The notes beneath the pieces were generated by a model. That model was not told where the DNA came from. It searched no databases and saw nothing but the letters and a program-made list of their open reading frames with translations. Positions 1-6,057 of a stretch of 16,833 nucleotides of DNA are shown piece after piece; position 1 is the stretch's first letter, and the number at the start of each line of letters is the position of its first letter. The DNA is from JAHDFB01 sp964607315. Lineage in GTDB: Bacteria; Bacteroidota; Bacteroidia; Chitinophagales; Saprospiraceae. A program made the position numbers and the translations under genes. Where the stretch lies: contig CAZSKA010000055.1 of NCBI GenBank assembly GCA_964607315.1, forward strand, positions 1 to 16,833, written 5' to 3'.

Positions 1-178
1 GTGTAGATGGAATATCATTATAAGATTCAATGTATGTACATGTAGTTGTTTCTATGATGTTTTTGGCTTTATTCTTATTTCTTCCAAGTACAAATGAAAG
101 TTCGTGTCCATTAAGCTTATGTATGGCAAATGCTAATTGATGAGCAACTTTTCCAGTTCCAATGATACCAATCTTCAT
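1..178 (-). CDS. Rossmann-fold NAD(P)-binding / DUF2520-type protein, N-terminal part
   Basis: Only the first 59 codons lie in the window; the gene continues past position 1. The protein begins MKIGIIGTGKVAHQLAFAIH, a beta strand followed by a G-x-G-x-x-A nucleotide-binding loop, as in NAD(P)-dependent reductases. A second strand (ELSFVLGRN) and a basic KNKAK segment follow, a layout seen in the F420/ProC-like Rossmann domain that precedes DUF2520 in Bacteroidota proteins. The ATG lies 3 bp beyond the ccmF stop, so the gene is probably the last or a later member of the ccmE-ccmF transcript. The DUF2520 half is outside the window, so that assignment is inference from the N-terminus. The exact substrate is unknown. 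Confidence 0.7.
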   Translation of the reverse strand, partial: MKIGIIGTGKVAHQLAFAIHKLNGHELSFVLGRNKNKAKNIIETTTCTYIESYNDIPST

Positions 179-181
179 AAC

Positions 182-2995
182 TTAAGATTTATTAAACCTC
201 AAAACCATTCCTAGTCCTAATCCAACCATCATTAAAATACAACCTAACCACACAAAGTTTATACCTGGAAACTCTATAGCTTGGATGGCTAATATATCTT
301 GACGCGGAACATTTGTTGCAACTTCTAGCGAAATATTAGGTTTGTCTAAGTTGTCTTTAGCAAATTCAATAGTTGCAGAACCTGTTTTTGGATCTATCTT
401 GGTAAGTCTAGTGTAAATTGATTCTTGCCACCAAAGATCTCTTAGTGGAATTATTTGATTGTTGCGAATAATGAATTTTGGGCTTAGGTTTTTATTTTCA
501 CCTTGCTGATTTGTGATAGAGACAATACCTTCTACAGCAATATCTCCTTCTTCCACATATTCACTTAAAGTATCTAGTTTTTTGAATTGCTCGAAACGAA
601 CTTGATAACCTCTAAAATCCGTAGTCTCTCCCTGTTTTAAAACCAATGCTTCATATTCTAATGCAAAATCTGGTTTGATCAATTCTTCGAAAGATTGCTC
701 ATTAACTCGGAATCTAGAATGGAAGTTATCTTCATGAGAATGGAATTTATAGACAATCGCATTTCTCAAGACTGTAGCAGGTTTAGTCAATGCATAATTA
801 CCTACGGAATCCTTCAATTCAAGTGTTAATTGTAGCGGCACGTCGCCTGTTTCGGGTTTATAATCTGGATGGTTAGTTTCAAATTGGATGTCTTTTAGCT
901 CTATTGTATAATTATCAATTGTAGCAATTTCATCATAAGCAAACGAGACGAACTGATAATTTAAAGTATCTTCCATTTCCTTAGCGAACTTAATATCTTG
1001 TTGGGCTAAAGGTAAAGATTCTACACTGACGAAAATATCCTTAAGGAAAAAATGTCGAGTTGCAGGATTTCTTGCTGCTATTTTAGTTAAGTCATTACTG
1101 TATAAAACATTGGGCGTAAGCCTAAAACGATCGATAGTATCCTTCCCATTCTTATCCATTTGGTTAAAATCGAGATCGAAATATTTGTTCTGACCAATAA
1201 CCGTATCATTAGAATAAGTTACCCAGTAACCATTCATATACATAGGGCGATCCTTTAACAAGGTAATGTTTTTTCTAGCAGCTTCTGCATCCATAATCCC
1301 ATCCATCACAAATTGATTTTCAGAGATATATTTTTTATTTAATCCACTTGCAATAACGCCAATTATCATAAGACCAAAACCACTATGAGCAAGCACAGAA
1401 GCCAAATAATTGCTCTTCTTTGGGGCCTGAACCCCTTTCTTTGGCATAGTATAAATAAAGATATGTTCTAAGCTAGCAATTATAGTGAAAAGAGCAGAAA
1501 ACAATAACAAATGAAATTGAAAGCCTTTCAAGTCCAACCACAAATTCAGAATGAAATGCATAATAATTGTTGCGGTACCAACCACTAATAAATGATTTTT
1601 GGGTTTACCCCAAAAACGCTTTTTGGTCTTCTCATTGAAACGGAAAAAGATGCTAACTCCGCTTAGTAAACCAACAAGTACGGCAATCCAAAGCTGATAT
1701 TTGTTGTAATGTTCAACAACATCATCGATAACGTATCCTATAAAATCTGGATTGAAGATAGCAATGAGTTTATTGAAAATTGGTAATGAGCTAGAAGCTG
1801 TAATCATGATAGCCGAAAAAAGCAAAACCAAACTACCGATAAACATCCAAAACTCCTTACTCGCTATCGACTCCTCCTTTTTAGGAGCGTCAATTTTCCT
1901 AATTCTCCAGAAATATAATCCAGCTGATAATAAAGTGAAAAAACCAATGAAGAAAGCTAGCTGGCTCTCTAATCCCATCTCCGTAAACGCATGGACAGAA
2001 GTATCACCTAAGATTCCAGATCTAGTCAATGTTGTACTATAAACTATCAAAATGAATGAAAGCATATAGAACCAATATGTTGATTTTACAGAGTATTTCG
2101 TGTTTCTAGCGATGAGATTGGTGTGAATACCTGCAACAAGAGTTATCCAAGGAACGAGAGATGTATTCTCCACCGGATCCCATGCCCAATAACCTCCAAA
2201 AGTCAATGCTTCGTATGCCCATGCTGCGCCCATCAGAATACCAATTCCCAAAATTGATGAAGAGAAAAGTCCCCATTTTAGTGTAGGTTTTAACCATGCT
2301 CTATATTCGCCAGTATGCAATGAAGCAAGACTGAAACAAAAAGGTATGCTCACACTCGCAAATCCCAGAAATAAAACAGGAGGATGAATCGTCATCCAAT
2401 AATTTTGTAGTAATGGATTAAGACCTGTACCTTTTAGAAGACTAACATATTCTGCATTAGAGAACAAAGGAATATCCATGGTCTCTCGCAAAAATGTAAG
2501 CGGATTACTACCTAATTTATAAAACCAATCTCCAATCTCAAAATGTAAACCTTGGATCATGCTCAGAAGTACGAGCTGTATAAGACTCAGATAAAGTAAA
2601 ACAGGCGCGACCCATTTAGAATTCTTCCACATGATAATCCATGCCAAGACATTATGCCAAAATATCCACAACATAAAGCTCCCTTCTTGTCCTTCCCAAA
2701 AAGCAGAGAAGACGTAACGAAATGGGAGTGCATCGTTGACATGAGCTTGCACATAGCTATATTCATAATGCTTATTTATCATCACATAAAAGATCAGACA
2801 AATTACGGCAATCATTGATATACCTTGGAAAGTATAAGCTCTATTGGCTAGACGTTTCCAACTATCATCTTTGAGTTGGGTGCTTTTAAGATAAGCAAAA
2901 GCACTTAGGAAAGTAGCTAAAAAAGAAGCAATTAAAAGAAACTGACCGATTAGTTTCGGCCACATTAATTCACCTACGTATTGTATCTCAACCAT
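182..2995 (-). CDS. ccmF: Cytochrome c heme lyase CcmF/CcsA family
   Basis: Integral membrane component of system I cytochrome c maturation, which takes heme from holo-CcmE and ligates it to CXXCH apocytochromes. Seen in the 937-residue product: many hydrophobic segments; FWEGQEGSFMLW near residues 99-110; the NPLLQNYWMTIHPPVLFLG stretch around 193-211; the tryptophan-rich WWD-type heme-handling motif GGYWAWDPVENTSLVPW around 267-283; and TRSGILGDTSVHAFT near 324-338. A large hydrophilic periplasmic region of about 350 residues (roughly 560-910) precedes a last membrane helix. This makes it longer than proteobacterial CcmF (about 650 residues) but normal for Bacteroidota. The start MVEIQYVGEL fits the family's N-terminus. 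It overlaps the ccmE stop by 8 bp, implying translational coupling. Confidence 0.95.
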   Translation of the reverse strand: MVEIQYVGELMWPKLIGQFLLIASFLATFLSAFAYLKSTQLKDDSWKRLANRAYTFQGISMIAVICLIFYVMINKHYEYSYVQAHVNDALPFRYVFSAFWEGQEGSFMLWIFWHNVLAWIIMWKNSKWVAPVLLYLSLIQLVLLSMIQGLHFEIGDWFYKLGSNPLTFLRETMDIPLFSNAEYVSLLKGTGLNPLLQNYWMTIHPPVLFLGFASVSIPFCFSLASLHTGEYRAWLKPTLKWGLFSSSILGIGILMGAAWAYEALTFGGYWAWDPVENTSLVPWITLVAGIHTNLIARNTKYSVKSTYWFYMLSFILIVYSTTLTRSGILGDTSVHAFTEMGLESQLAFFIGFFTLLSAGLYFWRIRKIDAPKKEESIASKEFWMFIGSLVLLFSAIMITASSSLPIFNKLIAIFNPDFIGYVIDDVVEHYNKYQLWIAVLVGLLSGVSIFFRFNEKTKKRFWGKPKNHLLVVGTATIIMHFILNLWLDLKGFQFHLLLFSALFTIIASLEHIFIYTMPKKGVQAPKKSNYLASVLAHSGFGLMIIGVIASGLNKKYISENQFVMDGIMDAEAARKNITLLKDRPMYMNGYWVTYSNDTVIGQNKYFDLDFNQMDKNGKDTIDRFRLTPNVLYSNDLTKIAARNPATRHFFLKDIFVSVESLPLAQQDIKFAKEMEDTLNYQFVSFAYDEIATIDNYTIELKDIQFETNHPDYKPETGDVPLQLTLELKDSVGNYALTKPATVLRNAIVYKFHSHEDNFHSRFRVNEQSFEELIKPDFALEYEALVLKQGETTDFRGYQVRFEQFKKLDTLSEYVEEGDIAVEGIVSITNQQGENKNLSPKFIIRNNQIIPLRDLWWQESIYTRLTKIDPKTGSATIEFAKDNLDKPNISLEVATNVPRQDILAIQAIEFPGINFVWLGCILMMVGLGLGMVLRFNKS

Positions 2996-3383
2996 TCAAC
3001 TGGGCATTCACAAATTCCTCTTCACCCTTATATTTCGAAGGGCATTTTAATAACATTTCACTTGCGGTAAAGGTATCACCTTGAAGTTTTCCGGTAACAA
3101 CAATGGATTCACTCAGTTCAAAATCTTGTGGTTTAGAACCAATGTAATTCACTTTTTTGATCAGACCATTATCGTCTTTCATATAAAAACTAAGTAAGTT
3201 TTCATCAACTTCCGGATTATAAATGATTTCTTTTTCTTTTGCTAAGGTACCAGTAACAGTGAATCTTTCACCTTCAATTACATCAGAAAAGCTAGCATAA
3301 GTTGATATGTCTTTAGTGGCATTGATAAGTAAAAACACACCTGCCATAATCGCTATGAAACCAACGACATAAATCTTTTTCAT
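2988..3383 (-). CDS. ccmE: Periplasmic heme chaperone CcmE, Cys variant
   Basis: CcmE carries heme from CcmC to CcmF on the periplasmic face. The 131-residue product has one N-terminal membrane anchor (residues about 4-21) and then an OB-fold domain: FTVTGTLAKEKEI near 41-53, VNYIGSKPQDFELSESIVVTGKL near 78-100, and FTASEMLLKCPSKY at 105-118. Classical CcmE has an H-x3-Y heme-attachment motif at this point. Here it is C-x3-Y (Cys114, Tyr118), like the CXXXY class described from Desulfovibrio and archaea. A TACTTTTG box lies 20 bp upstream of the ATG, so ccmE probably starts the transcript. No ccmA, B, C, G or H gene is adjacent. Confidence 0.92.
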   Translation of the reverse strand: MKKIYVVGFIAIMAGVFLLINATKDISTYASFSDVIEGERFTVTGTLAKEKEIIYNPEVDENLLSFYMKDDNGLIKKVNYIGSKPQDFELSESIVVTGKLQGDTFTASEMLLKCPSKYKGEEEFVNAQLNG

Positions 3384-3402
3384 ATCAAATTATTTTGTGG
3401 TG

Positions 3403-3410
3403 CAAAAGTA
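3403..3410 (-). promoter_or_regulatory. Bacteroidota-type -7 promoter box for ccmE-ccmF
   Basis: Read on the minus strand the sequence is TACTTTTG followed by C, an exact match to the TAnnTTTG -7 element of Bacteroidota sigma-A promoters. It ends 20 bp before the ccmE ATG, a normal leader length. I see no clear TTG at the expected -33 distance, so the call rests on the -7 box and its placement. Confidence 0.55.
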
Positions 3411-3595
3411 CGCATTTATTTCATTGTTATATGCGAAAATCGAATATCTTAGATTGATTCTAAATAAGATAGTTGTTGTTTATTATCAATTGGGATTCAA
3501 GACGACAAAGGTATGCGGTTTCAAATAGTTGGAGAATCTTGATTATAGAACGTATTTATAATAGAAGAAGATGCTTAGAGTTTAAATAATAAGGA

Positions 3596-3603
3596 TAAAT
3601 TTG
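3596..3603 (+). promoter_or_regulatory. Bacteroidota-type -7 promoter box for ftsE
   Basis: TAAATTTG matches TAnnTTTG exactly and lies 14 bp before the ftsE ATG. The 234-bp gap between ccmE and ftsE therefore looks like a divergent promoter region with one -7 box facing each way. The very short distance would give a leader of only a few nucleotides to the first ATG, or about 25 to the second ATG at 3636. No good -33 TTG was found. Confidence 0.4.
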
Positions 3604-3617
3604 GGTAAAAAAAAGCT

Positions 3618-4292
3618 ATGTTAAGTGAGAGTTTGATGGAAATAGAATCAGCGAATATTTCGAATGGGGTAGAGGTGATATTGGAGGATGTGAATTTGAA
3701 ATTACACGAAGCGGAGTTCTGTTACCTGGTAGGAAAGACAGGATCGGGAAAGACGAGCTTCATACGGACTTTATATGGAGAGAATAAATTAGGGAGTGGA
3801 GAAGTAAAGATTCTTGGGCATCAAATGAGTACTATTAAGAAAAAGGAGGTTCCAGTTCTTAGACGAAAGTTGGGTATGATATTTCAATCATTTCAATTGT
3901 TTCCGGAATGGACAGTTGCGCGAAACTTAGCATATGTATTATCGGTCACAGAATGGAAAGACAAAGATAAAATAAGGGCTAGGATAGAGGATGTACTAGG
4001 ACAAGTGGGACTCACTTCAAAAATTAACGATCAGGTATATCACTTAAGTGGAGGTGAAAAACAGCGAGTGGCGATAGCAAGAGCTTTACTAAATGAGCCA
4101 AAGATTATACTAGCTGATGAGCCGACTGGTAATTTAGATGCAGAAACAAGTGATGATATTCTCTTTTTATTGAGAGATGTAGCAATGGCAAATGGGACAA
4201 GTATAATATTAGCTACACATGACCAGCGAGTCTTAGAGAAATTTCCAGCGCGGATGCTTCATTTTAATGCAGGGAGAGTCACAGAAGGTTAA
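3618..4292 (+). CDS. ftsE: Cell division ABC transporter ATPase FtsE
   Basis: FtsE is the cytoplasmic ATPase that pairs with the membrane protein FtsX to regulate peptidoglycan hydrolysis at division. The 224-residue product has a full nucleotide-binding domain: Walker A GKTGSGKT (39-46), Q-loop around Gln90 (MIFQSFQLFP), signature LSGGEKQR (143-150), Walker B with IILADEPTGNLD (163-174) and H-loop His201 (ILATHDQ). The YLVGKTGSGKTSFIRTLYG and LRRKLGMIFQSF segments resemble Bacteroidota FtsE more than LolD or MacB. No ftsX is adjacent, which is common in this phylum. A second ATG at 3636 would remove six residues and is an equally possible start. The leader is A-rich without a Shine-Dalgarno sequence, as is usual here. 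Confidence 0.88.
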   Translation: MLSESLMEIESANISNGVEVILEDVNLKLHEAEFCYLVGKTGSGKTSFIRTLYGENKLGSGEVKILGHQMSTIKKKEVPVLRRKLGMIFQSFQLFPEWTVARNLAYVLSVTEWKDKDKIRARIEDVLGQVGLTSKINDQVYHLSGGEKQRVAIARALLNEPKIILADEPTGNLDAETSDDILFLLRDVAMANGTSIILATHDQRVLEKFPARMLHFNAGRVTEG

Positions 4293-4386
4293 TCTATAGA
4301 GTCCGTTTTAACTATTTTTTGAAAAAAGTTGGAAAAAAGTGGAACGAAATGGGGTGCTCGTTACACTAATAGGAAATGATTTATTT

Positions 4387-5022
4387 ATGAAAAAGATTAT
4401 TTCTTTGGAACCGGGCGGATATTATTTGTTTGAGAGCTTAGCAAGTGGAAGGAGTTGTTATTTTAAGAGTGATGCAGAGGTTAAGTTATTTGAGGTATTG
4501 TTTAGGAGGTATGTTGGGACTTACATCCACATTCACAAGATGTATTTATCGTCGGAAGGTTATCAGATATTATTGAAACTCAAGAGCAAGGAATCGATAC
4601 TAAGTAGATATAGAAAGAGCTGTGAAAGACGTGATAAGGCAGTTAAGGATAAATATATAGAGGAGCCATGGAGGATTGTTAGTGAGCAGGTTCGAATTTT
4701 TCACAGTAATTATGTTAAGGGAGTAAATGTGATTCGAGGCAGGAATGGCGTATTAGTACAGGAGAGGTATGTGAGGTATGTATTTGATGGGGAGGAAGAG
4801 TTAGTAAGGTATATAGAAGAGATGGATAGCGGGAAGGAGATAAATGGGCAGAAGGATGATCGATATAGGGTGGAAGAAGAAAGGAAGAAGGGTGTTAATT
4901 GGGGTGTTTTGCGAGGGGTTGAGTGGGTAGAGAGGTATATGGGTAGGGTGTTTCAAGATTTCGTAGTATCAGAATTTGTGAATTACACAAAACTCCTCCA
5001 CTCCCATACTAATCCCCCCTAA
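4387..5022 (+). CDS. Degenerate REP-associated tyrosine transposase (RAYT, Y1_Tnp-like)
   Basis: The 211-residue product follows the outline of Bacteroidota RAYT proteins, which are single-domain IS200-like nucleases acting on palindromic repeats. It begins with EPGGYYLFESLASG (family: EPGxYYHIYNRGxN). SEQVRIFHSNYVKG plus GRNGVLVQERYVRY then correspond to the family's S-x-x-F-x-S-Y-x-K and R-x-G-S-L-F-x-x-x-F-x-R. Next comes RYIEEM, where the family has the catalytic Tyr of Y-I-x-x-N-P, and finally EWVERYMGRVFQDF. The family's P-N-H-F-H-L-L-I segment (the HUH metal-binding pair) reads SSEGYQILL, so both histidines are missing while the Tyr (about 142) is kept. It is therefore probably not an active nuclease. 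I chose the ATG at 4387 because the family begins near EPG; a GTG at 4339 would add 16 residues. The last ~12 residues lie in C-rich DNA and may not be native. Confidence 0.65.
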   Translation: MKKIISLEPGGYYLFESLASGRSCYFKSDAEVKLFEVLFRRYVGTYIHIHKMYLSSEGYQILLKLKSKESILSRYRKSCERRDKAVKDKYIEEPWRIVSEQVRIFHSNYVKGVNVIRGRNGVLVQERYVRYVFDGEEELVRYIEEMDSGKEINGQKDDRYRVEEERKKGVNWGVLRGVEWVERYMGRVFQDFVVSEFVNYTKLLHSHTNPP

Positions 5023-5052
5023 TTCCAAACAAAACCCTCACTTTTTTCTTAA

Positions 5053-5097
5053 TTAAAATAGAAATTCCTTCAAACTCATTTCCAATTTCTATTTTAA
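5053..5097. repeat. Perfect 14-bp inverted repeat with 17-nt loop
   Basis: The left arm TTAAAATAGAAATT (5053-5066) is the exact reverse complement of AATTTCTATTTTAA (5084-5097). It lies 30 bp after the stop of the RAYT-like gene, between two convergent genes. It could act as a bidirectional transcription terminator, being flanked by T-runs and A-runs on both strands. It could also be a palindromic element of the kind RAYT proteins recognise. The stem is almost all A/T, so RNA stability would be modest. Confidence 0.6.
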
Positions 5098-5258
5098 ATA
5101 GCATACCAGATCATATTGCCCCTGGCAACCTACATCCGCTTACCTTATTCTAAAAATAAATTCAACTTATAACCACTTTAATTCAACGCCAAGCCCTATC
5201 TCTTGAACGAATCAAATCCTATTTATGTAATCCCATACTTTTCACCTACTAATCCTAT
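5098..5258. other. Non-coding stretch left of the repeat array
   Basis: No ORF, RNA gene or clear repeat is visible. The plus strand is strikingly poor in G and rich in C and A/T, opposite to the G-rich RAYT gene just upstream. The last ~17 bases (TCACC from 5242 on) may be a strongly diverged continuation of the 164-bp repeat unit, but similarity is only patchy. Confidence 0.5.
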
Positions 5259-5364
5259 CCCATCTTCCTTAACACACTCACCGGTCCCTTATAAATCTCA
5301 TTTGCCCATTCTCAAAAGTGATCATTAACACTTATGCATAGACTCCTTATTGAACTCCCTTGCC
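5259..5364 (-). repeat. Partial repeat unit left of the assembly gap
   Basis: This matches the unit from CCCATCT onward, with one base deleted near 5307 (TTTGCCCATT against TTCGCCCCATT) and other substitutions. It is the most diverged copy and marks the left end of recognisable repeat. It carries the same two nonsense changes as copy 5532-5695 (CAA-TAA after GGAGTT, and GCA-TAA before GTGTTA, read on the minus strand). Confidence 0.8.
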
Positions 5365-5464
5365 NNNNNNNNNNNNNNNNNNNNNNNNNNNNNNNNNNNN
5401 NNNNNNNNNNNNNNNNNNNNNNNNNNNNNNNNNNNNNNNNNNNNNNNNNNNNNNNNNNNNNNNN
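5365..5464. other. Assembly gap of exactly 100 Ns inside the array
   Basis: A run of exactly 100 N is a conventional placeholder for a gap of unknown size. The repeat phase is unit base 136 just before the gap and unit base 97 just after it (counting from GGATCC as zero). If register is kept, the real missing length would be 125 bp plus a whole number of 164-bp units. Confidence 0.95.
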
Positions 5465-5531
5465 TAACACTTATGCATAGACTCCTTATTGAACTCCCTT
5501 GCCATTATAGGTGCCATCCTAACTATATTCA
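5465..5531 (-). repeat. Partial repeat unit right of the assembly gap
   Basis: These are the last 67 bases of a 164-bp unit, joining directly to the complete unit at 5532. It shares the CTTATGC and CTTATTG variants (nonsense codons on the minus strand) with the neighbouring copy and with the pre-gap copy. It differs from the gene copy at a few further positions, for example CCTAACTATATT. Confidence 0.9.
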
Positions 5532-5695
5532 GGATCCGTAAACTCACCATGAAGTATTCTCCCATCTACCTTAACACACTCACCGTTCCCTTATAAATCT
5601 CATTCGCCCCAATCTCAAAAGTGATCATTAACACTTATGCATAGACTCCTTATTGAACTCCCTTGCCATTATAGGTGCCATCCCAACCAAATTCA
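5532..5695 (-). pseudogene. Repeat copy A: T9SS C-terminal-domain fragment with two stops
   Basis: A complete unit differing from the gene-terminal copy at only about four positions, making it the closest relative of the live gene end although it is the farthest complete copy. On the minus strand two of the differences create TAA in place of the second codon base group of V-Q-Q-G and in place of the Tyr of A-Y-V, so it cannot encode an intact domain end. Confidence 0.85.
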
Positions 5696-5859
5696 GGATC
5701 CGTAAACTCACCATGAAGTATTCTCCCATCTACCTTAACACGCTCACCGTTCCCTTATAAATCTCATTTGCCCTAATCTAAAAACTGATCATTAACACAT
5801 ATGCATAAACTCCTTGTTGAACTCCCTTGCCATTATAGGTGCCATCTCAACCATATTCA
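5696..5859 (-). pseudogene. Repeat copy B: T9SS C-terminal-domain fragment with two stops
   Basis: A complete unit with about eight differences from the gene-terminal copy. On the minus strand the conserved Trp of G-W-D is TGA, and the codon after the F of the ISF segment is TAG. It shares the AACACGCTC, AAACTGATC and CATAAACTCC variants with copy C, showing those two have a common history. Confidence 0.85.
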
Positions 5860-6023
5860 GGATCCGTAAACTCACTATGAAATATTCTCCCATCTACCTT
5901 AACACGCTCACCGTTCCCTTATAAATCTCATTCGCTCCATTCTCAAAACTGATCATTAACACATATGAATAAACTCCTTGTTGAAATCGCTTGCTATTAT
6001 AGGTGCTATCCCAACCATATTCA
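5860..6023 (-). pseudogene. Repeat copy C: T9SS C-terminal-domain fragment, frame still open
   Basis: A complete unit adjacent to the live copy and, with about eleven differences, the most diverged complete copy. Its reading frame remains open from DPEYGWDS through TVSVLR to TAG at 5894-5896, with several amino-acid changes (for example G to S, GV to RF, A to S). It has no start codon of its own and lies beyond the gene's stop, so it is not expected to be translated. Confidence 0.8.
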
Positions 6024-6057
6024 GGATCCGTAAACTCACCATGAAGTATTCTCCCAT

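Noticed and set aside
1752..2042. 96-codon plus-strand ORF opposite ccmF
   Set aside because: It is antisense to strongly conserved ccmF coding sequence, and its product shows no recognisable family.
4339..4386. GTG start of the RAYT-like gene
   Set aside because: Family members begin a few residues before the EPG motif, which fits the ATG at 4387. The 16-residue extension lies in an A/G-rich direct-repeat leader (GAAAAAAGT twice).
5347..5565. 72-codon minus-strand ORF (MGEYFMVSLRIL...) across the N gap
   Set aside because: It is a frame of the repeat unit read through unknown bases; the start is in the linker and the rest is out of frame with the conserved domain.
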